64,000 nt of DNA from Campylobacter concisus. Its GTDB lineage: Bacteria; Campylobacterota; Campylobacteria; Campylobacterales; Campylobacteraceae. The position numbers were made by a program, and so were the translations under genes. Below the pieces are notes generated by a model. That model searched no databases. It was given only the letters and a program-made list of their open reading frames with translations, and was not told the DNA's origin. Of this stretch, positions 1 to 9,505 are shown one piece after another (the stretch's first letter is position 1; each line of letters starts with the position of its first letter). The stretch lies in the NCBI GenBank assembly GCA_002092835.1, contig LVWL01000018.1, positions 186,001-250,000 on the forward strand, in the 5' to 3' direction.

Positions 1-244
1 TATCTTCGTTCGCGAGAGACAGCTTCGCGAAAATGCTATCAAAAATGAATTAAGAGTCATTGGCGATGAAGCATGCCCTGCAATGAGATTTGACGTAAAG
101 ATGCCGCATGCTAGATATGAAACCAAAAAGCTTTTAGCAACTTTAGAAAAAGAAAATCCAAAGCTTTTTACTTCGCTAAAAGCAGCATTTGAAAATATCC
201 ATACTGATACTTTTTTTGCTCTCAATAGCAGTAGTGAAGAGTAA
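1..244 (+). CDS. C-terminal fragment of an unidentified protein
   Basis: An open frame enters the window at base 2 and ends at TAA 242-244, giving about 80 C-terminal residues. The fragment is charged and soluble-looking, with no membrane segment. It contains the stretches 'NELRVIGDEACPAMRFDVKM' and 'LEKENPKLFTSLKAAFENIH'. I do not recognise the family from this tail alone. The codon use matches the neighbours, so it is an ordinary resident gene. It converges on recO, and a long hairpin follows its stop. Confidence 0.6.
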   Translation, partial: IFVRERQLRENAIKNELRVIGDEACPAMRFDVKMPHARYETKKLLATLEKENPKLFTSLKAAFENIHTDTFFALNSSSEE

Positions 245-252
245 AATTTTAC

Positions 253-282
253 TTGCTTTTTGGGACTAATCCCAAGAAGCAA
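253..282. terminator. Two-sided hairpin between convergent genes
   Basis: Bases 253-265 and 270-282 form a 13-bp stem with one G-T wobble and a CTAA loop. It sits between the stop of the left-edge gene and the convergent recO. Neither side has a clean T-run, so termination strength is uncertain, but position and length fit a bidirectional terminator. The rest of the gap up to 425 is AT-rich, with a short GTTATAA/TTATAAC inverted repeat at 332-347. Confidence 0.5.
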
Positions 283-425
283 TCTATAAATATTTCTATT
301 TTAATCTTCTCTTTAAAAATTTTTGCCTTTGGTTATAATTTTATAACTTAGAAAATTTAAGCTTAAAAAAATAGTCATGTGTTTTAAACATTAAGAAATA
401 GCTATTTGAAATAGCAAGCTATAGC

Positions 426-1040
426 CTAAAGCCCATCAAGTAAAATTTTATAAAGGCGGTTTATCTCATCGTCGTTTAGCTCGATCGTGCTTTTTGTATC
501 AAATAAATTTTTGATCTTGCTAGCGTCAAATTCGCTCCTATCAAGGCAGTGCTTGTGAGAGGGCAAAAAGCCACGAGTTAAGCAAAGCTCACTCTCTATC
601 TCCTCGTCGCAGATAAAGCACTCAAGTTCGCTGTGAAGTCTGCCTTCAAACTCTAAAATTTTGACGTAGCTTTCGATGATGAGGCGTTTTGGATTTTGCA
701 GCTGCATCTGTTTGGCGCAGCGATCAAGCTCGTTAAAGTAAATTTCATCGAGCTGCTCGACCTCTTTTAGATGATCATAAAGTAGGCGCATGAACTGCTG
801 CCAAATGATGAGCTTGTCGCGCTCTAGCAGCCATTTAAAGCCAAGATGAAGTATGCTTCTAAGCTTTGGTAGAAATTTCGCCTCTTGCTCGAGCTCAAAG
901 TCGATCTTGTAGCCAGTCATGATGTTTGAGTGGCGAGCGCCAAAAAATCTATACGACTTTACGAGCAAATTTGGCGTTAGCACAAAGACTAAAAGGTCCT
1001 CGTCTCTGACCTTTTGCACGCGCAGGATGTAGCCTTGCAT
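426..1040 (-). CDS. recO: DNA repair protein RecO
   Basis: RecO helps load RecA at gaps and anneals SSB-coated single strands in the RecFOR route. The 204-residue protein starts 'MQGYILRVQKVRDEDLLVFV', the expected N-terminal OB-fold opening. In the C-terminal half a cysteine cluster ('ECFICDEEIESELC' followed by 'HKHC') resembles the RecO zinc site. The length suits the short epsilonproteobacterial form. The start codon directly abuts the dus stop at 1041-1043, so it is probably the last gene of the bamA-to-recO minus-strand run. The family assignment is firm; the zinc ligands are inferred. Confidence 0.88.
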   Translation of the reverse strand: MQGYILRVQKVRDEDLLVFVLTPNLLVKSYRFFGARHSNIMTGYKIDFELEQEAKFLPKLRSILHLGFKWLLERDKLIIWQQFMRLLYDHLKEVEQLDEIYFNELDRCAKQMQLQNPKRLIIESYVKILEFEGRLHSELECFICDEEIESELCLTRGFLPSHKHCLDRSEFDASKIKNLFDTKSTIELNDDEINRLYKILLDGL

Positions 1041-1963
1041 CTAGGCAAAAAACTCCTTTATGCGCTCTCTCATCACGCGGGCATCTTTGATAAAATTTAC
1101 ATCGTTTCTAAAGGTTGTTGCGCCGTCTATGCCCTTGCTGTATTGGTGAAGGTGCTTTCTAAATATGCAAAGTCCGTGCTCGCCGTAGTGCTCGATCATC
1201 GCGTCAAAGTGAGCTAGGATGATCTCTTGCTTTAGCGCCTTATCCACGCTACTTTTGCTCTTTATCTCGTGAAATATCCAAGGGCTACCGATACTTGCTC
1301 TACCGATCATTAGGCGTCGCATTTTGTGAAATTTAAAATTTTATCTGCATTTTGTGCGTTTATATCGCCATTTGCAACGACTGGGATTTTCACGCTTGCC
1401 TTTACTCTAGCGATCGCTTCGTAATCAACCTTTGCGCTGTATCCGCCAGCTCTGGTGCGCCCATGCACTGCGATATAGTCTGCGCCGGCTTCTTCGCAGG
1501 CTTTTGCGATTTTCTCTTCATTTTTGTCGTTAAAGCCAAGTCTAAATTTAACGCTTAGGCTCTTCTTGTTTGAGACGCTTTTTATGGCTGAGATGATGTT
1601 TTGAAGTTTGTCAAGATCGTTTAGTAAAGCCGATCCCGCGCCTTGTCTAACGACCTTTGGCACAGGGCAGCCGCAGTTTAGATCAAGCCCGTAAATCCCA
1701 TCAATTTTATTGATTATCTGCACGGCTTTTTTTATATTTTCTATATCACTGCCAGCTATCTGGACGACGTAGGGCTCTTCATTTGGGGATTTTTTAAGCA
1801 TTTCAAGAGTTTTGTCGCTGCTCTCATAAACCAGGGCATTTGCACTGATCATCTCGCTAACAGTGACGTCGCAGCCAAATTTCTTGACGACGCTCCTTAG
1901 TGGCAGGTCAGAAAAGCCAGCAAGTGGCGCTAAGAAAAGTGGCTTTTTACTAAAGTCTATCAT
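1041..1963 (-). CDS. dus: tRNA-dihydrouridine synthase (frame broken by one missing base)
   Basis: This is an FMN-dependent enzyme reducing uridines in the tRNA D-loop. The TIM-barrel N-terminus 'LAPLAGFSDLPLR' and the active-site segment 'NCGCPVPKVVRQGAG' with the catalytic Cys are intact. The frame stops near 1310-1315, just after '...KCDA', and resumes in another frame as 'MIGRASIGSPWIFHE', the expected FMN phosphate-binding segment. Adding one base at GCC/TAA (GCC CTA ATG) restores a continuous protein of about 307 residues, normal for the family. The ATG overlaps the stop of the preceding membrane-protein gene (ATGA). Both halves are well conserved, so a sequencing deletion is more likely than a dead gene. 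Confidence 0.85.
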
Positions 1964-2958
1964 TTAAAAAAAAGCGAGCTAGGCACCATTTTGCCATTGT
2001 CTCGTAAAAATAGTAAAACCTTTATCTCTTTAAACTCATCAGGGTCGCTACCCTCGATGGCCTCTCTTACTTTATCAAGCATCTGAAGCTCAAATAACGC
2101 ATATACGTAGGCTTCATCAGCGTCAGCATGGATGCTTTTTAGCTTTTCAAAGATACCGATAAACGCATCTGGTTTTAGCTTGTTTTTAAGCATTATGGCT
2201 ACTTTGTCGTATTGTGCTTTTGTCACTTTTGCATTGTTTAGAAGACCAAAAATTTCATCGCTGCTTAGATCGATCTCATCATTTACAAAACGCGTGATAA
2301 TGGTCATTATATCTTCGCTTGCTAGCTCTGGATCAATTTTTTTGATCTCACTAAATGAAGCTGTTTTTATGAGTTTGTTAAAGGCTGCCTTTTTAAGGCT
2401 CTCGTTTTGCTCTTGGTTTTTAAGCACGTCAAGATAGTAAGTAGGCAGCTGCTCGATCTTGTTTAGCTCGTTTAGGATGTTTAGCTTGCTATCTTTTGCT
2501 AGTCTAAATTTCTTTAGATCGACGATCTCTTTGTTTTTTATGCTTTTTATGGTTTGTAAGATGTTGTTTATCTCGCCGTCATCAACGCCAACATCTTTAA
2601 GCTCGCCTACTGGTGAGATAGAGCGAGTGAGCTGTGAGGCGATCTTGTAAGTGTCGGTTTTAAAGTCTTTGTTGCTCTCAAAGCCAAGAAGCGTCTCTTT
2701 GGCTAAGTCTTTATAAAGTTGGCTATCTTTTTTGATCCATTTTTTATATCTATAAAAAGCATATCCATGATAAGCGATATGAAGTAGGGCAAGAAGTGCT
2801 AAAACAGCTACTGGAAGAGCGACCCAAATAGCAATTGGCAAAGTTATAGTTTGGCCTAAAAGCTCAAATGTGTAATCAGAACTATTAAGAGAATAAGTAA
2901 GTCCTGCAACAACTACTATGTAGATTATGCAATAGACGAGAAATTTTCTAGTTTTCAT
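1960..2958 (-). CDS. Conserved Campylobacter two-helix membrane protein, function unknown
   Basis: The protein has 332 residues with two membrane segments near the N-terminus (about 7-25 and 38-66). A long charged helical region without transmembrane helices follows and probably lies in the cytoplasm. No catalytic motif is visible. In C. jejuni a gene of this type also lies between dus and dksA (recollection of gene order), so it is conserved in place. It overlaps dus by 4 bases and follows the DksA-like gene by 9 bases, so it is cotranscribed with both. I do not assign a function. Confidence 0.75.
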   Translation of the reverse strand: MKTRKFLVYCIIYIVVVAGLTYSLNSSDYTFELLGQTITLPIAIWVALPVAVLALLALLHIAYHGYAFYRYKKWIKKDSQLYKDLAKETLLGFESNKDFKTDTYKIASQLTRSISPVGELKDVGVDDGEINNILQTIKSIKNKEIVDLKKFRLAKDSKLNILNELNKIEQLPTYYLDVLKNQEQNESLKKAAFNKLIKTASFSEIKKIDPELASEDIMTIITRFVNDEIDLSSDEIFGLLNNAKVTKAQYDKVAIMLKNKLKPDAFIGIFEKLKSIHADADEAYVYALFELQMLDKVREAIEGSDPDEFKEIKVLLFLRDNGKMVPSSLFFK

Positions 2959-2967
2959 GTTTTCTCC

Positions 2968-3324
2968 TTAGTTTTTTGCTGTTTTTTCGATTATTTCACG
3001 GCAAGTTATGCAGTATTTTGCATGTGGTTTTACCTTTAGTCGCGGTATACTGATCTCCTCCTCACACATATCACAAATTCCATAAGTTTTATTTGCTATC
3101 TTCTCTAGCGCTTCATCTATCTCTGATAGCTCTGCTCTTTGTTGCGTCGAGATGGAATGCTCTATTAACTGGTCTGTATTTACTGAGGCTATATCAAACT
3201 CATCGCTTACACCACTATCTCTTAAGCCATTTACTTCAACAGATGAATCATAGATATTTTTTTTGATCTGTAATTTTCTTTCTTCAAGTAATTTTTTAAA
3301 AAAATTTAGCTCAGTTTGTGTCAT
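2968..3324 (-). CDS. dksA: DksA/TraR-family zinc-finger transcription factor
   Basis: The protein has 118 residues: an N-terminal coiled-coil half and a C-terminal four-cysteine zinc finger, C-x2-C-x17-C-x2-C ('CDMCEEE' to 'CITC'). DksA proteins enter the RNA polymerase secondary channel and adjust rRNA and amino-acid promoters under stringent conditions. The DxxDxA-like tip of E. coli DksA is not obvious; 'SDEFDIASVNT' lies in that region. The start ATG is preceded by a weak purine-rich stretch. It sits 10 bases after rlmH and 9 bases before the membrane-protein gene. C. jejuni has a dksA at this locus. Confidence 0.85.
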   Translation of the reverse strand: MTQTELNFFKKLLEERKLQIKKNIYDSSVEVNGLRDSGVSDEFDIASVNTDQLIEHSISTQQRAELSEIDEALEKIANKTYGICDMCEEEISIPRLKVKPHAKYCITCREIIEKTAKN

Positions 3325-3334
3325 TTATATTCCT

Positions 3335-3790
3335 TTATTTGTGATATGGGTGGTTTGCATTTATGCAAAGTGCTCTAAAAATTTGCTCAAAAAGTACAAG
3401 CTTGGCAACCTTATGTGCCATCGTCATCTTGCTCAAACTTACGATTTTTTGTGCTTTATTCTTTAAATTTTGGCTAAGGCCATAAGCTCCACCTATGAAA
3501 AAGTTAATTTGTGAATTTGAGTTTAAAATTTGTGCAAATTCTTGGCTATCAAGTTGCAAGCCATTTTCATCAAGCATTACGCAAAAGCCTTTTAAATTTG
3601 GCTCATAAATTTCATCATAGGCTCTTAATGCTTCGCTTTTTCCAGTACTTTGAGCTTTTGCTATTTTTTCATTGAAAAAGACTTTATCGTTTATCTTGGC
3701 AAATTTTGCACTCATTTTTATATATTCTTGTATCTCGTTTTCAAAGTTATCACGTGATGATTTTTGAATGCTAAAAACTGAAATTTCCAA
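3335..3790 (-). CDS. rlmH: 23S rRNA pseudouridine-1915 N3-methyltransferase RlmH
   Basis: RlmH is a SPOUT-fold methyltransferase that modifies pseudouridine 1915 in helix 69 of 23S rRNA, using S-adenosylmethionine. The 151-residue protein has the family's C-terminal knot: '[11 protein letters not shown]', then '[20 protein letters not shown]' and the terminal 'HPYHK', which forms the active-site end. The length is normal for the family. It follows accD by 2 bases and precedes the dksA-like gene by 10 bases, so it is inside the operon. Confidence 0.92.
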   Translation of the reverse strand: MEISVFSIQKSSRDNFENEIQEYIKMSAKFAKINDKVFFNEKIAKAQSTGKSEALRAYDEIYEPNLKGFCVMLDENGLQLDSQEFAQILNSNSQINFFIGGAYGLSQNLKNKAQKIVSLSKMTMAHKVAKLVLFEQIFRALCINANHPYHK

Positions 3791-3792
3791 AT

Positions 3793-4707
3793 TTAGCCTT
3801 TGGTTTTTAGCTTTAGTTCAAAGTTGTTTTCACTCTCGTCTTGTTTATCTTTTTGAGGTATTGTCTTATTATTTGTGAGAAATTTAACCATATCGCTTAT
3901 ATATTTTTTATGTTCGCTTCTTGGCACAATAGCATCGATTAAGCCATGCTCTAATAAAAACTCAGCTCTTTGAAATCCCTCTGGAAGGTCAGCACCAATG
4001 GTTTGTTTGATAACTCTTTGACCAGCAAAGCCTATTAAAGCGCCAGGTTCAGCGATTATTAGATCTCCAAGCCAAGCAAAAGAGGCACTAACGCCACCCA
4101 TTGTCGGATCAGTAAGTATTGAGATGTAAGGTAGTTTCGCTTCATCAAGTAGTTTTAAGGCAGCTGAAGTCTTTGACATCTGCATCAAAGAGAATGTACT
4201 CTCTTGCATTCTAGCTCCGCCTGAAGCACTCACTATGACTAAAGCTTGGCGTTTTTCGATCGCACGTTTTATCGCTCTTACGATCTTTTCGCCCTCAACT
4301 GAAGCTAATGAGCCGCCCATGAAGCCAAAGTCAAAAACAACCAGCTGAATCTCTTGTCCGTCGCATTTACCTTCGCCACATATCACTGAGCTTGTGCGTC
4401 CTGTTTTTTCTTTATTTTCTGTGATTCTTTTTTTGTATGATTTTTTATCAACAAAATTTAATGGATCTACCGGTTTTAAATTTGCGTCAAATTCTACAAA
4501 GCTATCTTCATCGCAGATCAAATTTATACGATCAGTAGCTTTTAATCTCATATGATAGCCGCATTTTGGGCATACATTAAAACAAGCTTCAACTTCTTTG
4601 TAGTACATCAGTGAGTGACAATTATCGCATTTTACCCAGTGCGTAGGTGCCTCTTCTGGACGAGGTTGAGCTTTTCTTATCTTTGAAAAAATGTCTGAGA
4701 AATTCAT
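3793..4707 (-). CDS. accD: Acetyl-CoA carboxylase carboxyltransferase subunit beta
   Basis: AccD with AccA transfers carboxyl from biotin to acetyl-CoA, making malonyl-CoA for fatty-acid synthesis. The N-terminus has a four-cysteine zinc ribbon ('CDNCHS' and 'CPKCGYH'). The crotonase-type core carries '[11 protein letters not shown]' and '[12 protein letters not shown]', the acetyl-CoA-binding loops. I prefer the ATG at 4707 ('[12 protein letters not shown]'), the usual family start; an in-frame GTG at 4719 would add four residues. A gap of about 130 bases separates it from bamA and holds the bamA hairpin. Confidence 0.92.
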   Translation of the reverse strand: MNFSDIFSKIRKAQPRPEEAPTHWVKCDNCHSLMYYKEVEACFNVCPKCGYHMRLKATDRINLICDEDSFVEFDANLKPVDPLNFVDKKSYKKRITENKEKTGRTSSVICGEGKCDGQEIQLVVFDFGFMGGSLASVEGEKIVRAIKRAIEKRQALVIVSASGGARMQESTFSLMQMSKTSAALKLLDEAKLPYISILTDPTMGGVSASFAWLGDLIIAEPGALIGFAGQRVIKQTIGADLPEGFQRAEFLLEHGLIDAIVPRSEHKKYISDMVKFLTNNKTIPQKDKQDESENNFELKLKTKG

Positions 4708-4800
4708 CTTTTTACCCACTTATATTAAAAATTGTGGGATTATATCTAATGTTTGCCTTGCTTTTTCTTATATGACTTAAAGTTTGTTTATTTGTAGAGG

Positions 4801-4828
4801 TTTGAAGGGGTAAGTTAGCCCCTTCAAA
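4801..4828 (-). terminator. Hairpin after bamA
   Basis: Bases 4801-4810 and 4819-4828 form a perfect 10-bp stem with an 8-base loop, starting 9 bases after the restored bamA stop. The following minus-strand sequence is not strongly T-rich, so some read-through into accD is possible. The gap 4708-4800 holds no gene; in C. jejuni an inositol-monophosphatase-like gene lies here (recollection) and it is absent in this window. Confidence 0.55.
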
Positions 4829-4836
4829 GTATCTTA

Positions 4837-7090
4837 TTAGAAGCGTCTTCCGATAGTAAACTCAAATGTATTTGTATCATCGCCCTCTTTAGGTTTAAGA
4901 GCTTTTGCAAAGATTAGTTGAAGTGGTCCGATAGGTGTTATCCACTCGATACCTGTACCAACTGATGATCTTTTTATCTCATTTAGCTATTTTCGCCAAT
5001 CATGCCGTAGTCATAAAATACAACACCACGCATTTTGACACGATCTATTATAGGGAAGCTTATTTCAGCTGAATTATTAAATGAAGTTTCGCCGCCGTAT
5101 TCGTAGTAGTCGCCATTATATTTTACCTTTGGAGATACGGTTCTGCTTTCGTAGCCACGCAAGCTTCTTATGCCACCAAGATAAAGTCTTTCGTTGATCG
5201 GAGTATAACCTCTTTCCCAAATTTTACCAAAGCTTGCTTTATATCTTAAGATAAGATCGTAGTCGATGTACTCTCTAAGACCTAGATAGTAGTTAAAATT
5301 TGTGCGATTTTTGATAAAGTCTATATCGCCACCAAGCCCAGCTATCTCAAATGATGTGCTAGCTATGATGCCACGTCTTGGTAAGTAATAATCATCAGTA
5401 CTATTATATGTTAAAGCCGGAGTTATAGCGCTTTTTATAGCTTTACCTTCTCTATAAATTTCTTTTTTGGTTTTTGTGTTGATATCTCTTAGTTCATCAT
5501 CTTTTAAAGTAATTTTGCTTTGCTCAATGTTGTAAGTAAGCGATGCGCTTAAATTTCTAGTTAGTTTTCTACCTAGTGTTGTGCTAAAGCCATAACTTCT
5601 CTCTTTATATGTTCTCCAGTCATAGTCATTTGCGTAAAGTGTTCCACCAAGGCTATACTCTGAGTCAAAAATTCTTGGGTTTGTAAGACTTATCTGGCCT
5701 GAAAGCTCTCTGTCGCTCTTATCTACGCTTACTTGTCCTTGAAGACCAGAGCCAAAGATATTTGTGTCAGAAAGTGCCGCGTTTAGTAGTAGTCCGTCAC
5801 TACTACCGTATCCGATACCACCGCTTATCGAGCCAGTTGAAGCCTCTTTTACTTTTACTTTTAGATCAACTGTATTTTTATCAACCGGATCTTCTTCTAT
5901 CTCAACGTCATCAAAGTAGCTTGTTCTTTTTAGCGCATCTTTTGAGTCTTGAAGGTCGGTTCTACTATATAAATTTCCTTCAGTTAGATAAAGTTCACGT
6001 CTTACAACGCGGTCAACGGTCCTATCGTTTCCTGAAATTTGAACATTCCTTATATATACTTTCTCGCCAGGATCGACTTCATAATCAATATCGACAGTTT
6101 TATTTTCATCAAATTTATCAGTCTTTGGATAGACTTTTACAAACGCATAACCTTTGTCAGCAACCATATCATCGAGCTTTTTCATATCTTGGCGAAGTCT
6201 TGCTGAGTTCATCGTATCACCAGCCTCAAGCCTAAAGTCATCTATGATCTTTTTAGTGTCAAGCTCTAGCTCTTCAGGTGCTGTAATACTTACATTTGAA
6301 ACCTTATAAGGCTCACCTTCATGAACATAATAAGTAAGATCAGCCGTGTAATTATCAAACGATGAATTTAAATAAGGTGACGAAACAGTCGCGTCTAAAT
6401 AGCCTTTTTGGAAATATTTGTCTTGTATTCTTGCTGGATCATTTTCAAGCTCAAAAAGTTTAACTTTTCCATCGTTTCTACCCCAGAACCAGCCCATAAA
6501 TTCTCTACTTTTATTTGCAACCACTGGCTCGATATCATCATAGTCAAATTCTTTCGCTCCGACTAAATTTACATTTTTGATTATCATATTTTCGCCACGG
6601 TTTATGTTGAGTGTTATAAAAAGTGAGCTGTCGTTGTCTGCAACTGGTTGTTTTTCTACATCAACAACGGTATCAAAATAACCCTTTGACTCATAATACT
6701 GGCGAATTCTCTCTTTTGTTTTTTCTATTGTGAGCTCATCATACATATTGCCCGGTTTGATATTAATCAGCGATTCTATCGCAGTTTTGTCGTTTGTTAC
6801 AACGCCTTTTAGATCGACTCTAGCGACACTTGGCTTCTCTTTTACAACTACTAAAAGATTACCATTGCCTGTATCTTCTATGTAGATATCGTCGAAATAG
6901 TTTTGTTTGTATAAATTTGTAATTGCCTTATCGCTAGCTTTTGGAGTTAGGTCTTGACCGACTTTTAGCCCCATTATCTGGCTTGCTACTTCAGGTGAAA
7001 GGTGGATTAGTCCTTTAAAATTTATTGACTGGATTGTTTGTGCGCTTAGGCCACTGAAGCTAATGCTAGTAAAAATAATTTCTTTTTCAT
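4837..7090 (-). CDS. bamA: Outer-membrane assembly factor BamA (frame broken at both ends)
   Basis: BamA inserts beta-barrel proteins into the outer membrane. POTRA repeats fill about residues 20-400, followed by a 16-strand barrel containing 'LYLGGIRSLRGYESRTVSPK', the conserved Omp85 segment. The gene starts at ATG 7088-7090 with signal peptide 'MKKKLFLLALASVA', then hits a stop at about 7046-7052; one added C (GCC CTA AGC) continues as 'LSAQTIQSINFKG'. A second stop at 4983-4985 after 'YDYGMIGENS' is bypassed by one added base and continues to 'FEFTIGRRF' with the terminal aromatic that BamA recognises. The restored length is about 751 residues. BamA is essential, so both breaks are most likely sequence errors. 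Confidence 0.9.
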
Positions 7091-7110
7091 TAAATTTAAC
7101 CTAGAGTTTT

Positions 7111-7116
7111 AGTATA
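7111..7116 (-). promoter_or_regulatory. Possible -10 element for bamA
   Basis: TATACT reads on the minus strand about 20 bases before the bamA ATG, with an AT-rich upstream stretch that partly serves the divergent tyrA promoter. Campylobacter sigma-70 promoters rely on the -10 box and rarely show a clear -35. This is a sequence match only. Confidence 0.35.
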
Positions 7117-7159
7117 AATGCGTATAATATCATATTTTATTTTTAAATAATTTAAATTT

Positions 7160-7165
7160 TATAAT
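7160..7165 (+). promoter_or_regulatory. -10 element for tyrA
   Basis: A consensus TATAAT lies 14 bases before the tyrA ATG, after a T/A-rich stretch. The predicted start of transcription is about 8 bases before the ATG, so the leader would be very short; the only SD-like bases are AAGG at about 7170. Confidence 0.45.
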
Positions 7166-7179
7166 CTTGAAGGTTTTTT

Positions 7180-8010
7180 ATGAAAATAGGTATCATCGGA
7201 CTTGGTCTTATGGGTGGCTCGCTTGGGCTAGCATTAAAAGATGAAAAATTAATCTCTTGTGTTAGTGGATACGATAAAGACGAAAATCATAGCAAAAAGG
7301 CCTTAGAACTTGGCTTGGTGCATGAAATTTTAAGCATTGACGAGATGAAAAAGAAGTGTGACATCATCTTTTTGGCTGTGCCAGTTGAAGCTATCGTATC
7401 AATAGTGCAAAATTTAACCGATATCAGCGAAGATACAACTATTATTGATTTTGGCTCAACCAAACAAAAGATCATCGAGGCAGTACCAGAAAAAATTCGT
7501 AAAAATTTCATTCCAGCTCACCCAATGGCAGGTACCGAGTATTCTGGTCCAGAGGCTGCTTTCAAATCACTTTACACAGGGGCAACTGTTATTGTTTGTG
7601 ACTTTGCAGAAAGCGCAGAAAAACATGTAAAAAGAAGCGTTGAGTTGTTTTCTTGCCTTGGTATGAAGATCATTTTCATGAGCGCAAAAGAGCATGATCA
7701 TCACGTAGGTCTTATTTCACATTTGCCTCATGCAATTGCATTTTCGCTTGCTAGTGGAATTTTAAAAGAAGAGGATAAAAGGCACATCGTAGCACTTGGC
7801 GGACCTACATTTAAGGGTATGATACGTGTCGCAAAGAGTTCGCCTTTTATGTGGAGCGATATCTTTAAGCAAAATAAAAATAATGTTGTTGAAGCTATAA
7901 GTATGTTTGAAAAAGAGCTAAATTTGTGCAAAGATCTCATAAAAGATGAACGCTGGGATGAACTTTTTGCTTGGATGAGCGACGCTAGAGCCGTAAGAGA
8001 AATTTTGTAA
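7180..8010 (+). CDS. tyrA: Prephenate dehydrogenase
   Basis: TyrA oxidatively decarboxylates prephenate to 4-hydroxyphenylpyruvate for tyrosine synthesis, using NAD(P). The protein has 276 residues: an N-terminal Rossmann fold with 'GLGLMGGSLGLALK', then 'HPMAGTEYSGPEAA' with the family's catalytic-region His, and a helical C-terminal dimerisation domain. There is no fused chorismate mutase or ACT domain, so no built-in tyrosine feedback is visible. It is the first gene of the plus-strand run and divergent from bamA. Confidence 0.9.
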   Translation: MKIGIIGLGLMGGSLGLALKDEKLISCVSGYDKDENHSKKALELGLVHEILSIDEMKKKCDIIFLAVPVEAIVSIVQNLTDISEDTTIIDFGSTKQKIIEAVPEKIRKNFIPAHPMAGTEYSGPEAAFKSLYTGATVIVCDFAESAEKHVKRSVELFSCLGMKIIFMSAKEHDHHVGLISHLPHAIAFSLASGILKEEDKRHIVALGGPTFKGMIRVAKSSPFMWSDIFKQNKNNVVEAISMFEKELNLCKDLIKDERWDELFAWMSDARAVREIL

Positions 8011-8072
8011 TTAACTAAAAATTTATTGATTTACGTGTAAAATTTTGCAAATTGAATTTAAGGTAAAAATAT

Positions 8073-9443
8073 ATGTATAGACGTGGGATAGGCGGTTTTG
8101 GTATTGTTGTGCTTTTGCTAATTTTAATTTTAGCCGGTGGTTTTGGGTATGCTTTGATGTCAAAAGATTTTGAGCGAAATGAGCCAATAATTGGTGTTGC
8201 TGATAAGGTTTATTGGAATCTTAGAACCCCAATGAATATCAAATTTAAAGACGATAGTGGTATAAAATTTGTACGAATTAGTATGAATGATGGAAAAAAT
8301 GATCTAAATTTATTAAATCAAATCATACAAAATCCAAGTACCGAGCTTGATGTAAATTTAACCTTTCCAAAGACTGGCTTTTTTGCTCAAAAAGATACCT
8401 ATGAGATGAATATTGAAGCTGTAGATACTAGTAAATGGAGCTTTTTTACTGGCAACAAAGCTAGCAAAAAGGTTGAAGTAGTGCTTGATACTTCAAAGCC
8501 TGATCTTTACGTACTTTCGCAATCTTATTCTATCTCAAAAGGTGGTAGTGCAGTTGTTGTCTTTAGAGCGACTGACAATCAGCTAAAAGAGGTCTATGTC
8601 CAGACAAATTTTGGTAAAAAATTTAAGGCAGTGCCGTTTTATAAAGAGGGCTTTTATGCAGCACTCGTTGCTTGGCCAGTTCAGGTTGAAAATTTTAGTG
8701 CTGAGGTCATTGCAAGAGACTTTGCAGGCAACGAGAGCAAATCTCACGTGAGATATTTTTATGAAAATGTAAAGTATAAAACTTCAACTATTGCATTAAA
8801 TGATAGATTTTTAGATGGTAAGATAGTTGATCTAACTGATCAATATGCAAAAGATCCAAGCGCACTTTCAAGACTTGAAAAGATGAGATTTGTCAATGAA
8901 ACGCTTAGAAATTCAAACGAAGAAAAAATAACAGCACTTACTACAAATCCTGGCGATGAGATGTTAACTGGCTTTAGTGTGACACCATTTTATCCACTAA
9001 GAAATGGTAAAAAAGTGGCTGACTTCGCCGATCATAGGTACTATACATATAATAACGAGCAAGTAAGCGAATCATGGCATATGGGAATAGACTTTGCAAG
9101 TGTGGCAGCGGCTCCTATAATAGCTAGTAATGCCGGCCGTGTCGTGCTTGCATCTGAAAATGGAATTTATGGATTAAATATTGTGATTGATCATGGATTT
9201 GGGCTTTATTCGCTTTATGGACACTGCTCAAGCACTAGAGTAAAAGAGGGCGATATGGTGGCAGCTGGCGATCAGATAGGCACTACTGGAACTAGTGGTC
9301 TTGCACTTGGAGATCACCTTCACTTTGGAATTTTAGTCCAAGGCGAAGAGGTGAGACCACAACAATGGATGGATAAAAAGTGGATAAAGGACAATATCAC
9401 AAGTGTTTTAGATGCTGCAAAATCGATGATAGACAAGAACTAA
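8073..9443 (+). CDS. M23 metallopeptidase, Csd3/Pgp3-like cell-shape endopeptidase
   Basis: The 456-residue protein has one N-terminal transmembrane anchor (about residues 8-28), a long periplasmic region, and a C-terminal LytM/M23 domain. The zinc site is visible as 'HMGIDF' (H-x3-D) and 'HLHFG'. These enzymes cut peptidoglycan cross-links. In Campylobacter and Helicobacter the relatives Pgp3/Csd3 are needed for helical shape (family knowledge). C. jejuni also has an M23 gene between tyrA and lpxC. The exact bond cut cannot be read from sequence. Confidence 0.85.
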   Translation: MYRRGIGGFGIVVLLLILILAGGFGYALMSKDFERNEPIIGVADKVYWNLRTPMNIKFKDDSGIKFVRISMNDGKNDLNLLNQIIQNPSTELDVNLTFPKTGFFAQKDTYEMNIEAVDTSKWSFFTGNKASKKVEVVLDTSKPDLYVLSQSYSISKGGSAVVVFRATDNQLKEVYVQTNFGKKFKAVPFYKEGFYAALVAWPVQVENFSAEVIARDFAGNESKSHVRYFYENVKYKTSTIALNDRFLDGKIVDLTDQYAKDPSALSRLEKMRFVNETLRNSNEEKITALTTNPGDEMLTGFSVTPFYPLRNGKKVADFADHRYYTYNNEQVSESWHMGIDFASVAAAPIIASNAGRVVLASENGIYGLNIVIDHGFGLYSLYGHCSSTRVKEGDMVAAGDQIGTTGTSGLALGDHLHFGILVQGEEVRPQQWMDKKWIKDNITSVLDAAKSMIDKN

Positions 9444-9505
9444 AAAATTTGCAAAATTGATTTTTTAGTGCTATCATAAGCGGATTAAAAATATAAGGAA
9501 AATTC

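Noticed and set aside
5762..6235. Long open frame antisense to bamA
   Set aside because: It mirrors bamA codon structure, has Leu/Tyr/Gln-rich composition, no ribosome site and no family features.
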